Source: Dromiciops gliroides
Lineage: Eukaryota; Chordata; Mammalia; Microbiotheria; Microbiotheriidae
Length of the DNA stretch: 64,000 nt
NCBI RefSeq assembly: GCF_019393635.1
Contig: NC_057862.1
Coordinates: forward strand, 156,626,062-156,690,061
Direction: 5' to 3'
The notes under the pieces were generated by a model. It had not been told where the DNA came from and did not search any database. It saw only the letters and a program-made list of their open reading frames with translations. Both the position numbers and the translations under genes were made by a program. Positions within the stretch are counted from its first letter, which is position 1. Every line of letters starts with the position of its first letter. This document shows, in pieces, positions 20,335 through 31,450 of the stretch.

Positions 20335-21095
20335 TGAAGGATCTGTGATTTCATCAATACAAGTAGGAGGGCTAACTCCATTGACTCTGATTGTTGTTCC
20401 CCTGTAATTTAGGACTAAATTGCTACAGTTAAAATCTTCATTACTCTTTGACCATGCTGGTGATAAGCCCCTCTGGATTTAGGCTGATTCTCCAAAACAG
20501 GTAAACAAACTGTTCTTTATCCCTTATGTAAAGTCATTAGAGCTTGGTAGAACATCCAAGGCATCCTTTACATCTGATAAAACCTGGGAACAGAACTTTA
20601 GTGGGATATTTCACAGTTATATCAGTAATGGGGGTCTAGCACAATCATTTTGCTAATATGATGTCATCCATGTGCTTTTAGGAGATTGGAGCATCCATGC
20701 ATGAAACATTCTGCATTGGCTATTTAGTTGGGGTCTTCAAAATAGTTGGAATCACACCATCCAGGGCTTTTGTAGAATTTAATTCTATGGGAGAGAGGTG
20801 TGGCTATGTAGTAAGGAGATCTTAGGAACTCCCTGAGGTCATGTGATCCCTGAGCAAACCAGCCTAGGACCTTGGTCATCACTTGTTCTTTTCCCTTCTA
20901 GTTATAGGGAGTGCAGTGTCCTCTGATGTGGGGCAGGAGCTTGAGCCTAGAGGTCTAGAAGTTCAGAAATCTAGGAAGGGTGTTGAAGTCAGCCTGAAAC
21001 TTTGAGGACCAAGGGTTCAGGAGTCTAGTCCGCTGGAAACTGGCAGTGATGCTGGCTTTAGATATGAATATGATGGAGCCTAAATGGGAATTGAG
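20335..21095. other. Repeat-poor stretch, nothing named
   Basis: No motif or repeat recognised. Confidence 0.5.
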
Positions 21096-21100
21096 CTTGT

Positions 21101-21255
21101 TATTTTTTTTCCTTTCCTTTTTTTTTTTTGAGGCAATCAGGGTTACGTGACTTGTCCACGGTCACACAACTAGTACATGTAAGTAAGATCATATTTGAAC
21201 TCGGGTCCTCCTTACTGCAGGGACATTGCTATATGCACTGTGCTACGTGGCAGCT
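21101..21255 (-). mobile_element. WSINE1-like SINE, diverged
   Basis: T-rich tail, gaggcaatcagggttacgtg, gtcacacaactagtac, ctgtgctacgtggcagctcc. Imperfect TSD around ttgagct (near 21,090 and 21,257). Confidence 0.9.
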
Positions 21256-21499
21256 CCTTGAGCTAAGTTATGAGACCAATTTCTTGTCCTTCCTCTAGGT
21301 ATTACAAAGCTTTGGTTAGAAGCCTAGGTATTCTAGGCTTTGAAGTAAATATCTCTTTGTAAAAGCAAATGGGGTTCTAGTCACTGAGCCCCCAAATAAA
21401 GGAGCATAGTCATTGGGGATAAGAAGAGTGATACTTCACCTCCTTAGAATACCTGAGAACCCTAAGAGTAGAGGAAGATGTGATAGGTCTATGCCTGAA

Positions 21500-22160
21500 A
21501 AGTGGGCCCAGAGACTATGTAGTTATATATGTGTTTGCATGAATGCATACAAATATGTATCCTATACCTGTGTATATACACACAAAAATACATTGATATA
21601 TAAATATATTATATAAAACTATTTATATAGAAGTATAATTATATAGTATAACAATAGTATATATTATGTAAATATATTTCTACATATATTTTCATCTAAA
21701 TTAGATATTATATAATATGTAATTATATCATATAATTATACATAATATGGTTTAATTATATCATGTAATAGCTATAGCATGATATATTTCTATAACTTTA
21801 GTTCTATATAGCATATTTATATTATATACATATATTTAAATGCAAACATTTATATAGAAATATAGCACACATAAATTATGCATAATATAATGAGGAGCAT
21901 TTGCATAATTATACATCATGTTATAGGTTTACATCTTTTATATAATAATACACACAACAGATATGCATATGCAAGCTATATGTACATACACATGTACACG
22001 TACCTCTACACAATGCACATGCACACATGTAGCTAAGTGTATTGTATGTGTGTGTATACACATTATATATGTTACATATGCATGTATCTATTTCATACAT
22101 GTGTATATGTCTATATATGTCTCTTTATACACTCACATGTGTATATATACGTTCATACTG
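21500..22160. repeat. AT-rich and (CATA/TATA)n low-complexity tract
   Basis: Alternating ta and cata runs (ttatataaaactatttatat, gtatacacattatatatgtt), strongly self-complementary. Short frames inside are artefacts. Confidence 0.9.
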
Positions 22161-22164
22161 TGTA

Positions 22165-22345
22165 CAAAGGATTGCAAAGTTTTTTGTTGTTGTTTAACAC
22201 CAACTCTGAAAGGAAAGAGGTATAGACATCTCCATTTGATAGATGAAGAAAATGGAGGTCATAAAGGTTAAAGAATCTGGCCACATAGCTATCAGACTTA
22301 GGGCTCCTAACTCCAAATTCAGCGTGTCCTTTTTACCAGACCAGC
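22165..22345 (-). mobile_element. MIR
   Basis: caaaggattgcaaagttttt, tttgatagatgaagaaaatg, ggccacatagctatcagac. Confidence 0.75.
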
Positions 22346-22479
22346 ACACTGCACTAATGAAATCTGTACTATTTATATCAACATCCCAACAAGGCTATTG
22401 TGAGGAAAGCCCTTTGTAAATCTTAAAGTGCTCCATCAGAGTGTATAAATTTTATTACTTTTTCTTCCCACTTTTGATC

Positions 22480-22700
22480 TGATAATACAACTGATATGGA
22501 GTCACACTCCCCAAGCTTTAATCCGGACTCAGCTACTTATTAGCTGTGTGATGTTTTGAAAGTCTTTATGTCTTTGAACTTCAGTTTTAACATCTGTCAA
22601 ATGGGGATAATAATGTAGTTCTGAGAGGGTTGTTGTCCTGATCAATTTGAGATGATCGATGTGAAAATTCTTTAACTATCAATTTAACAAGACAAATCTT
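22480..22700 (+). mobile_element. MIR
   Basis: aatccggactcagctactta, ttagctgtgtgatgttttga, ctgtcaaatggggataataa, tgtgaaaattctttaac. Confidence 0.85.
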
Positions 22701-22849
22701 GGAGGGCACCTCCTTGACCTTTGATAAAGGGTAAGAAGTTAAGTGGCCTAAGCCCTAACCCGTTTGATTCTGTCTCTTGGGGTTGCCATTTTCTCTTCTT
22801 GTTTTCCACTCCTACCCTATCTTCATTGCTCCCTGGCCCTACTACTACC

Positions 22850-23003
22850 ACTTGTTGTTGTTGTTCAGTTTAGTCATGTCCATGGGGTTTCCTTTGCAAA
22901 GATTCTGGAGTGATTTGCATTTCCTTCTCCAATGGATTAAGACACACAGAGGTTAAATGACTTATCCAGGCCTAGAACTCTATCCACTGAGCGTTCCTAG
23001 ATG
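22850..23003 (-). mobile_element. MAR1-type SINE, shortened
   Basis: tgttgttgttcagtttagtc, ccatggggtttcctttgc, tttccttctccaatggatta, then tatccactgagc. The middle of the body is deleted. Confidence 0.85.
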
Positions 23004-23009
23004 CCTTCA

Positions 23010-23700
23010 CTTCTACCACTGCTATTAATACCACCACTACCATTACTATTCTCCCTCTTTCTCCTCTCCACTACTATTACCAATCCTCCTCCTCCTCCTC
23101 ATCCATCCTCTACCAATCCTCATCACTTGACTGCTACTACCACTACTAACACTACTACTAACACTACTACCACCACTACCACCACCACTACCACCACCAC
23201 TACCACCACCACTACCACCACCACTACCACCACCACTACCACCACCACTACCACCACCACTACCACCACCACTACCATCACCACTACCACCACCACTACC
23301 ATCACCACTACCACCACCACTACCACCACTACCACCACTACTACCACCACTACCACCACTACTACTAACACTACTAACACTACTACCACCACCACTACCA
23401 CTGCCACTACTACCACCACTACTACCACCACCACCACCACTACTACTACCACCACTACTACCACCACCACCAACTACCACCACCACCCCTCCCCTCCTTC
23501 TTCCTCCTCTTTTTCTTCCTCATTACTCCTCCTCCTCTTCCTCCTCCCCACCACTGCTCCTCTACTTATTAGTACTACCTTCAGCACCACTGCTCTATTA
23601 TTACTACTGCTGCTTCACTTCTTCTCTCTTTGCTACTGTTGCTGCTGCTACTTTATTACTATGACTATTACTACCACCATTATCACTATTCCTGTCACAC
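23010..23700. repeat. (ACC/ACT)n trinucleotide array
   Basis: The core, about 23,135-23,402, has no G on the plus strand. Inside it a 12-base unit accaccaccact repeats about nine times (about 23,180-23,290). CTC and CTA triplets surround it. Open frames of poly-Thr (plus) and poly-Gly/Ser or poly-Val (minus) are repeat artefacts. Confidence 0.97.
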
Positions 23701-23724
23701 TACTATTACTTTTTGTTGGGTTAT

Positions 23725-23880
23725 GGCTCAGATAATCTGAGTTTGGATCCTGGCTCTACTACTCGCTTTCAGCATGACCTTGGACAAATCAATCTCTTCA
23801 TGTCTCCATTTCCTCATCTGTAAAATGAGAAGGTTGGACTTGATTTCTAAGATCCTTCCAATTCTAAATCTGTTTTTTGT
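23725..23880 (+). mobile_element. MIR
   Basis: gagtttggatcctggctcta, gcatgaccttggacaaatca, cctcatctgtaaaatgagaa, ggttggacttgatttct. Confidence 0.88.
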
Positions 23881-23934
23881 TTTGTTTTGCCTTGGCTCTC
23901 CCTTGCCCATACCTATTTTCTTCTTTTTTTGTCC

Positions 23935-24170
23935 TTTTCCTCTTCATCCAAGAGTACTGCATTTAAAGTCAGAAAAGCAGTGTCCAAGTCTCTATTTTGA
24001 CACTTTCTAGTTCTTATACTTACTATCTGGGTAACCCTGAGCGAGTCAGTTAACCTTAAGTTTCCTTATCTTGCCCTATTGACCATATTTCATGTTTGTT
24101 GGGAGAATCAGGTGAGATAACTTATGTAAAGCATTTTGCAAACCCTAAAGTGTTAAAAGATTGTGAAGTG
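23935..24170 (+). mobile_element. MIR
   Basis: tttaaagtcagaaaagcagt, ctatctgggtaaccctgagc, gtgagataacttatgtaaag. Confidence 0.82.
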
Positions 24171-24474
24171 TTGCTATTGCATTTATTCTTTGGTCCTGGG
24201 CCCCCTCCATAGCTCTGGCTACACCTGCCTCTTCTGTGGTCAGGTCGCTTTAGGAACATTACCTTCACTGTTACATGGTAGGACCCACATTTTCAAAAAT
24301 AACCCTGCAGGCTTCTGTTTCACCTTGAAAAATACTCAAGACCCAGATTTTCCTTGGAACACAGACAATTCTGATCTGAAGTGCCTCTGTAGTCCGCAAT
24401 CACCCACTTTGGGCAGGATGAAGAATATTTGTTTTAAGGAGCCTTATTTCCTAAAACATACAACCCAAACTTAA
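24171..24474. other. Nothing recognised
   Basis: A plus frame at 24,163-24,474 has no recognisable domain. Confidence 0.5.
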
Positions 24475-25095
24475 GCCTCACTTTCAGGCTCTCCACAATT
24501 TGGCCTCACTCTGTTCCACCTTATGTCTCACACTGCTGTAGTCAGATCAACCTTCCTGAGGATCCCCAGCACAGAGCATACTTATGCCCTCCCCTTGTGC
24601 CTTGCTCAGATTGGTTTTCACTCTTTCCCCCAAAGGCTTCCTTTGTCTTTTCTGCCCAGTGGAATTTTACTCATCTTTATAGGCTGTGAAGTCCTATCCC
24701 CTTTCCTCAGACTACTTAAGCCTCCTTGACCTTTTCTTCAGATGAACACTTAAGATTATACATACACATGTTTATACATCTATATGAGTGTATATATAGA
24801 CACACACATACATGCATGTACACACATGCACACAGTGTATATACATCTGCACATGTGTACATGCACATATATGCCCATACCTGTGTGTATACACATATCC
24901 ACATATGTATCTATATCTTAATCTTTTTATCTATATCTGTCTATCTATCTATGGGTTCTTTTTGTTTTTTGCTCTTTCAGTGTTGATACCCTTTCCCAAA
25001 CAAGATTGGAAGGTCTTGGAGCACAAAAATTGTATTTCTATTTCTGTATCAGCCACAGTACCTAGGCCAGAGCTGACCATGTAATAGACATGTTA
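24475..25095 (+). mobile_element. L2 3' part interrupted by a microsatellite
   Basis: gctctccacaatttggcctc, ccccttgtgccttgctcaga, attttactcatctttatagg up to about 24,745. It resumes at 25,005 with gaaggtcttggagcac and agtacctaggccagagctga. Confidence 0.8.
24745..24955. repeat. (CATA/CACA)n and (CTAT)n tract
   Basis: Alternating catacac runs, ending ctatctatctatctat near 24,935-24,952. Confidence 0.93.
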
Positions 25096-25099
25096 AAGT

Positions 25100-25850
25100 C
25101 TGCAAAGCATCTTAAATATGTAAGCCTGTGCTCAAGTCTATCAGTATGTCTTTCTTCACTGGTGGAGAATGTTTATTCAGTGGTCTTCACCTGAATGAGG
25201 GGTAGTGTTGGTAAGAACCTGGTCTTCTGGGGAGGAGAGAACTTGGTCTTCTGACTTCAAGCTTAGACAGAAGGGATATGCCTGGTTTGATATTCCCTTA
25301 AGGGAGAGCAGCCAGAAAGGACTCTGGGAAGAAGCCAACCTGTAGTGGAGTTGCCTCTTTATGATGTCCCTATCTTCTCCTTATCACACTAGAGACTTTG
25401 GGGAATTTTCCCTTGTGTGAGATCTGGGTACTCTCTCAGTTGAGCTGAGATATCTTGTTCCTAGTGGGAGAGTTCATTCACTCTGTGTATTGTGAGGCAT
25501 ATTCTTAACTGTTTCTACTTCTATTTCTGTTTGGTATAGGCTTGAAGAAATGGGTTTATTTGTTATTCTCTATGTATAGTCTTTGTGTAACCAGCATTTG
25601 GTGGGAAGTGAGTCCAATTTTTAGATATATAACTTGGGGCATTCTTCCACCAGTAAAGGATATTGACCAGTAGTACAACTTGAATGTAAAAATTATTTCT
25701 CCTAGCTATTTATAGGAATAGACAAATATAATTTGAGCCTACTAGCCTTTCTCTGAGGTGGCCAACCTCATAGTCCCAATCTCCTGCTTTCCCTCCTCTT
25801 CAGCAGGAATCAAAGTCTCCTTTGGAGAAGGATGGATAGAAAAAAACGTG
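25100..25850. other. Repeat-poor stretch, nothing named
   Basis: No repeat or coding signal recognised. An aggtcttct phrase recurs near 25,220 and 25,240. Confidence 0.5.
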
Positions 25851-25854
25851 TATA

Positions 25855-26020
25855 GGGGCAGCTAGATGGCGCAGTGGATAGAGCACCGGCCCTGGAGTCA
25901 GGAGTACCTGAGTTCAAATCCGGCCTCAGACACTTAACACTTACTAGCTGTGTGACCCTGGGCAAGTCACTTAACCCCAATTGCCTCACTAAAAAAAAAA
26001 AGAAAGAAAAAAAAAGAAAA
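25855..26020 (+). mobile_element. WSINE1-like SINE, type I, near consensus
   Basis: Head ggggcagctagatggcgcag with intact A and B boxes and gagtcaggagtacc. Ends CCCCAATTGCCTCACT and a long A/G tail. Imperfect TSD aaaaaac-tgta near 25,841 and 26,029. Confidence 0.95.
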
Positions 26021-26104
26021 AAAAAAGAAAAAAACTTGTAGAGATATCTTTTCATTCTATCCTGTGAACCACATGTAGAGAGCCCCATGAGGACACATAA
26101 TACA

Positions 26105-26275
26105 CGGGTAACACACATATGCTCTGTACACATACTTTATCTCATTTGAGCCCCAGAACAACTGATTTGTGAGATAGGGTTACAGTTGTTATTATCCTTA
26201 TCTTATAGATAAGGGGACTGAGGCTCAGAGACAATAAACAATTTGCCCCTGGTGCCATTACTAGTTGTATTAGAG
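26105..26275 (-). mobile_element. MIR
   Basis: tactttatctcatttgagcc, gataaggggactgaggctca. Confidence 0.82.
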
Positions 26276-26385
26276 GGAAGATACTTATTTGGAACATTCA
26301 GCTATATTGGTTGGGTATCTTCTTATCTCGATTTCATTTTCTTTATCTTCTTTTTCTGCAGTCATAGCTTTAGAACAGGCATTCT

Positions 26386-26700
26386 TTTTTTAAATCATAA
26401 AAGCATTTTATTGTTTTCCATTTACATGTAAAGATAGTTTTCAACATTTGTTTTCATAAGATTTTGAGTTCTAAATTTTTCGCCCTCCTTCCCTTCCCTA
26501 CTCCCTTATCAGAAAGCAATCTGATATAGTTTATGTATGTAAAATCACATTATACATATTTCCACATTAGTCACATTGTGAAAGAAGAATCAGAGTAAAA
26601 GGGAAAAACCTCAAAAAAAAAAGTCAAAATAGTATGGTTCAATCTGCATTCAGAATCCACAGTTCAATAGAAAATGTTCCTCATGCATCAAGGATCCTGA
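26386..26700 (-). mobile_element. L1 3' end
   Basis: Reverse L1 terminus: aaaagcattttattgttttc, acatgtaaagatagttttca, aagcaatctgatatagttta, catatttccacattagtcac, caatctgcattcagaatcca. No clear TSD. Confidence 0.9.
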
Positions 26701-26794
26701 GAAGGTTAAATGGCACCTGTTAGTTAGAAAATGGTAGAGTAACACTGGAAAACTATGAATCCCTCAGGCTGTTGTGTCTCACTCCTAAGGAAGG

Positions 26795-26801
26795 GTGTGT
26801 G

Positions 26802-26845
<44 letters not shown>

Positions 26846-26870
26846 TGAGAGAGAGTGAGATCGAGAGAGA
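26795..26870. repeat. (GT)n/(GA)n microsatellite
   Basis: gtgtgtgagtgtgagtgtgt and on, ending gagagagagt. Confidence 0.93.
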
Positions 26871-26949
26871 CACTTCAAATGGGACAGTGCCCCCAAAATG
26901 TCACTGAGGAGGTTAGAACCCTGGGGTCATTCAGTCTCTTCCCAATACT

Positions 26950-27036
26950 TCTTTTTTTTTTTAATTAAAAAAAATTTTTTTTAGTGAGGCAATTGGGGTT
27001 AAGTGACTTGCCCAGGGTCACACAGCTAGTAAGTGT
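26950..27036 (-). mobile_element. WSINE1-like SINE, type I, 3' part only
   Basis: gaggcaattggggttaagtg through gctagtaagtg, then directly fused to a second minus copy. Its head half is absent. Confidence 0.93.
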
Positions 27037-27184
27037 TTTGTTTTGTTTTTTGCAGGCAATGGGGGTTAAGTGACTTGCCCAGGGTCACACAGCTAGTAAG
27101 TGTCAAGTGTCTGAAGCTGGATTTGAACCCAGGTACTCCTGAATCCAGGGCCAGTGCTCTATCCACTGCGCCACCTAGCTGCCC
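27037..27184 (-). mobile_element. WSINE1-like SINE, type II
   Basis: Tail ttttgttttgttttttgc, then gcaatgggggttaagtgact and a complete head ending gcgccacctagctgcccc. Confidence 0.95.
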
Positions 27185-27214
27185 CCCTTTCCCCCCTCTC
27201 TATCCCCTGCATGC

Positions 27215-27405
27215 ACTTATTAAATGTCTAAATTATGTGCCAGGAACTGTGCTAAGCCCTTTTTTTTTAAACAAATATTATCTCATTTGATCCTCACAGC
27301 AACCTTGGGAGGTAGATGCTATTATTATCTTCATTTTTACAGTTGAGGAAACTGAGGCAGACAGGAGTTAAGTGACTTGCCCAGGGTCACACAGCTAATA
27401 AGTGT
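27215..27405 (-). mobile_element. MIR
   Basis: gtgccaggaactgtgctaag, ctcatttgatcctcacagca, ttacagttgaggaaactgag, gacttgcccagggtcacaca. Confidence 0.9.
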
Positions 27406-27689
27406 CTTATCTCTCTCAGTGTCACCTTTTCTGGGAAGTGGACAGGAAGGCAGGAGGAGGGAGAGAAGGGACAGCTCTGGTTCCTAAGTCATTGATTTTT
27501 TTCTTTATGGGTACAGTCTCAGTCACCCATGCCCAGGGCTCCTCTATCTTCAGCCAGTCAGGGATATTGAGGAGGGGATGCCCTTGCCCAAGCCGGCCGC
27601 CAGGGGGAGGCAGGAGGGGGCGCCTTTTGACAGCGGGAGGCCGGGGGAGCGGGAGAGGGAGGAGGGACAGGACGGAGGTAGCCGGGAGC

Positions 27690-27942
27690 GGGGATCAGAA
27701 ATCAGGAGCCAGAGCACAGCGTGCCCGACCCCGCTGCCCGAGCAGCCAGAGCCAGAGCGCGGACCAGCCGGGCCAGTGGGCACAGCCGGGGCCAGGGTCG
27801 GGGGGCACAGTCCATGCGGCAGTGGGCAGCGCTTGCCAGGCTCCGGGAAGCACGAGGAGGTGAGGCGAGGCGAGGCACGGCAAGGCAGGGGAAGGCAAGT
27901 CAAGGCGAGCCGCTCCGGCTGCTCCCGGACACTGACCGCCAG
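27690..27942 (+). other. Candidate first exon, mostly 5'UTR
   Basis: The exon end is supported by CGCCAG|GTGAGC (27,937-27,948), a near-consensus donor. A second possible donor, GAG|GTGAGG, lies after 27,859. The start is a guess. An ATG at 27,814 in poor context opens a frame of exactly 43 codons to the first donor (MRQWAALARLREAR...), leaving phase 0. The protein is unrecognised and Arg/Ala-rich, so a 5'UTR is as likely. No downstream exon could be recognised, so intron 1 may run past 64 kb. Confidence 0.5.
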
Positions 27943-28057
27943 GTGAGCTGCCCGCCCAGCCTGAACCACGCGCCTCCCGCCGCTGCCCTCTCCCTGGCCA
28001 CTGCAGTGGCTTCCAGTGCTGGGGCGCTTCCCGCTCTGGGTCTCGGGGAACGTGTGC

Positions 28058-28108
28058 CTGTGTGTGCGTGTGTGCGTGTGTGTGTGTGTGTGTATGTGTG
28101 TGTGTGTA
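28058..28108. repeat. (TG)n tract just after the exon
   Basis: tgtgtgcgtgtgtgcgtgtg and on: alternating purine-pyrimidine with CG steps. Confidence 0.93.
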
Positions 28109-28570
28109 CTTGGGAACAGCGCGGGCGAGTGGGTGTGTCACCTTGGGTGCCCTAGAGTTTGTGTCCCTGCGATCTTGCTTCGGGGCTTGGGGATCCCATG
28201 TGCGTGCGCCCTTGTGTTTATGTGCGTGTGTCTATACCACTGTGGGTGTCCATTCTTTTATCTTTTTGTCCCGTGACCGGGGTTCCTGGAGCTTGTGCCT
28301 TTGCTCTGCGCCTCCTTGCAGGGTCTTTAACTTTCAATCAAGTTCAATCAGGCTTGGCCAGTCTGGCGCAATTTGCCGTTCTCCAGTTCCCCGGGGCAGG
28401 GTCTCCTTACTCACTGCAGCCCTGGCCCGGAGAGGGGATGGGCCTCAAACCGCCGGGTGGAGGCTGGAGCAGACCCTGCCCACCCAGCCCTCGCTTCCCG
28501 CCCGCCCCACTCCAAAGGCGTCCCTGCGTACAGGGGATGGGGCCGCCTGTTCTCCTGGCTTGGGGAGAGT

Positions 28571-29347
28571 TGTGCTGGATTTAGGTATAAGCTAACCAAG
28601 CTCCACTCTAGGGCCTCCGTGATATGAGGGGGCCTCTTAAAAAAACAAAACAAAACAAGACAAAAAACCCCCTGACTTCCAAAAAGCCTCTGTTGCAAGT
28701 GTGTGTTAGTTTCAGCTAAGCTGTACAGTCAGCTTTCTATGATGTTCTGGATCTCTTTTCACTGTCCGTTCCAGCTCTGGTGAGCTCTCCAAAGTTTGTT
28801 TCAAAATACCTGCCCTCTTTGTGCCCTGTTTTAGAATTGGCTCCGGGCAGAGCTACTTTTGTCTTCAAACAACTTAACAGTTTATTTTAAAAATAAAAGT
28901 TTAGTTTCCTATGGAATTCTTCAGGTCTGGAACCCTCCCTCTGCGAGTGAAGCAATCAATTTGGGTTTCTAAGAATGTGCTTTAAACTATGAAACTCAGT
29001 TGCCTCCTCTGTAAAAGAAGGGAGTTGGACTAGATTTGTAAGATCTCTAATAGTCATTATTTGTGACTTGTTTTTCAACTTATTTGACTAAGGTGGTGGT
29101 GTGGGCATGTGGTCTTTGATTTAGGTGGGTTTTATTCTTACTGAAATGAGAGCAGAACAATCCCATGCAGTGATCTTCAGTATATTGTGCCCATGCATTC
29201 CTTTTGATATCATTTATTTCATGTCTCTGAACCCCTTTCAAACATCAACTCCTGTTCTGCAATTAAGCAGTGAGAATTAGGCAGGAAAGATGGAATCCTC
29301 CTGAATGGACTGCTATACAAGAGGCCCCTGCTATAAAAGGATTAGGG
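28571..29347. other. Intronic or flanking, mostly unassigned
   Basis: Only 28,985-29,060 (gttgcctcctctgtaaaaga, agttggactagatttgta) looks like a MIR remnant. Nothing else recognised. Confidence 0.5.
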
Positions 29348-29523
29348 CTGGGGTTCTTAACCTTTTTTTGTGTCAAGGACCCCTTTGGCAGTCTAGTGAA
29401 TGGAATGTACTCCTTGCCATTCTAGGAATGGAAATGCTAAATTTCAGTTAGGAGTTAGTGAAAATAAAAGTGTAATTTTTCCCATCCCCCTGAAATCTAT
29501 TCATGGTAAAGAACCCCCCCCTG
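29348..29523 (+). mobile_element. hAT-type MITE, copy 1
   Basis: Terminal ctggggttcttaacc and the inverted gtaaagaacccc...ctg. Flanked by an 8-base TSD gattaggg/ggttaggg (29,340-29,347 and 29,524-29,531, 7 of 8 matching), the hAT signature length. The interior cccctttggcagtctagtga matches copies 2 and 3. Confidence 0.85.
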
Positions 29524-29584
29524 GGTTAGGGAAAAGGCTCAGCATGTGAGAGTTCATCTTGCTGCTATGTGACTTTGCACAGGT

Positions 29585-29905
29585 TGTTTCAGATACCTGG
29601 AATGCCCTCTCTCCTCACGATCAGCAATTTGAACTCCTAGATCTTGTCAAGGCTCACCTTAAATATTACCTCCTTTAAGAGGTATTGCCTCTTGATTCCC
29701 TATTGCTAGTGTCCCTCATACCCTCCCATCGCTATGTACTTTTATTTTGTATGCATACCATGTGTAAAATACTATCTGTAAAGTTACTGTATCTCTCAGT
29801 AGAATGAAGCTTCTTGAGAACTGGGATAATCTCACTATGGTGTTTGTACTTCCAGTGCAATTATGGGCAATTAATTCTTGTGGATTGGTGGATTGATTGA
29901 AATAA
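29585..29905 (+). mobile_element. L2 3' part
   Basis: atacctggaatgccctctct, tcaaggctcaccttaaatat, agaatgaagcttcttgagaa, ggattgattg. Confidence 0.9.
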
Positions 29906-29934
29906 GGCATCTCTCCCTCAGATAATCAAAACAA

Positions 29935-31450
29935 TGAATGTTTGTTATTGGCAAAACATGGGCTAAATGCCATGGGAATACAAAAATGCAAATGACACCC
30001 CCCCCCCTTTCCAAAGGCACCATATAGTTGGGAAGATAATGTGTATCCAAAACGTTATTTAATAATAAACAGAAGTCAGTGTATCAATTTGGCAGTGATT
30101 CATTACTGTGTGCCGTCCTGGGTTGAGCATTAGGTGAGACATAAAGTGAAGGTAAAAGTTCTCATGGAGCTTACAGTCTAATAGGGAGAATAAGACAAAT
30201 GAAAATAACTTTAGTGTATGTACAATGTTACATGACAAAACCAGAGTGGCACAAAACAAAGCAGAGTACCATGTAAAGTCTGGGAAAAGATCACTGAGGG
30301 AAACGGGGAAGGCTTCCTGGAGCTTGGGCTCCTGGCATTTGAGTTGATTTTAAAGAATGGCTAAGAATTCAGCAAGTGAAGAAGGGAAGGGAGGATAGGT
30401 GCCAATTGCATGTAATTGACACTAAAGTGATATAGGAATTTAGAGGGAAGGGGTAGTGATTTGGGGCTAGCATGATAAAGAAGGAATATTAAAAAATGTA
30501 GGATTTGAGTTGAGTCTTGAAGAAGGAGGAACGAATTGCAGAGGTAGAGCAAAGGTTCATAGGTGGAAATTATACAGCAGGTTTAGAAAACAGTGAATAG
30601 ATCTGGTTGGCTGGAGTGGAGGATTCATATTAGGGAGGGGATTGGGGGAAGGTAGGAAGGTTGAAGAAATAGTATGGGTGCGCACTGAAGATTCTCAAAT
30701 GTCAGGTTTATGAGTTTATCCAGTAGCTGATGGGGAGTGAGTTTCTGAGCAGGGGATTAACAGGAATGAAGTGAAGTTGGAGGAAAATGTATTTAGGGTC
30801 ACGTTGAATGGATTTGATTGGGGAGAGTCTAGTGATTGGGAAACAAGTTAGGAAGCTATTTCAATGATCTAGGCAAGGGATAATAGGGTGTGTAGACTAT
30901 AGTACTAGCAGTGATAAAGATAGCAAGAGACAAAGGAGACATTACAAGGAGGAATCAGCAGGACTTGGTGTCTTATTCTATCTCGCCTCTCTTCCATTTC
31001 TTATTTTCTTCTTTCTCCACTATACCTGACTGGGACATTTTATGCTTACAGAGACTTCTTTTAGAGTTGTAAAGTATCACTTAATCCAGACTCCTCATTT
31101 TATGTAGATGAGGAAATAGGCCTAGAGAGGTTAAGAGACATGCTCAGGGTCATGTAGTGACAGGATCTGAATTCAGATCCTTCAACTCCAAGTTCAGTGC
31201 TATATACTGCAATGCAGTTTTATGGACAGAGATAGGGAAGTCTGGAATAAGAGCAGGTCATAACTCATAAAAATATGATTGTTTTGGTTAGCTTAGTAAT
31301 GTTGGGTTTGAAGTGGCAAGGAGATATCCAAGTGGAAATGTCTGAGGCATTTAAATGTGTTGGTGGCGGAGCTTAGAATAGTGATTGGTTGCAGGAGATA
31401 GTGAGTGATTTGTGATTCATTTAGACAGGGCTGATAGTTTCAAATGAGGA
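29935..31450 (-). mobile_element. Long L2 copy, interrupted
   Basis: Starts at the L2 3' end (aatgaatgtttgttattgg) and runs through ctcatggagcttacagtcta, ggaaggcttcctggag, ttgagttgagtcttgaagaa, ctgatggggagtgagtttct and tcaatgatctaggcaaggga, to about 31,450 (ggagatatccaagtggaaat). The matching open frames are closed. Confidence 0.82.
31040..31220 (-). mobile_element. CORE-SINE with CR1/L3-like tail
   Basis: gagttgtaaagtatcactta, tagatgaggaaataggccta, ggttaagagacatgctcagg. Sits inside the L2 copy. Confidence 0.75.

Larger units (their letters stand above)
27560..28570 (+). promoter_or_regulatory. CpG island, probable TATA-less promoter
   Basis: A sharp change from AT-rich, CpG-poor surroundings to GC-rich sequence with frequent CG (agccggccgccaggggg, gagccgctccgg). 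There is no TATA box, several GGGAGG/GGGCGC boxes are present, and no transposon occurs inside. Strand is taken from the splice donor at 27,942/27,943. The gene is not identified. A bidirectional promoter or an orphan CpG island is possible. Confidence 0.75.

Noticed and set aside
23001..23735. 244-codon poly-Thr frame and poly-Gly/Val frames
   Set aside because: Trinucleotide repeat read in each frame.
25855..25930. tRNA gene from the A and B boxes
   Set aside because: The boxes belong to the SINE head; no cloverleaf with a plausible anticodon arm and acceptor stem.
27550..28600. Several overlapping frames of 120-177 codons on both strands
   Set aside because: GC-rich islands have few stops; frames overlap on both strands and none has a recognisable domain.
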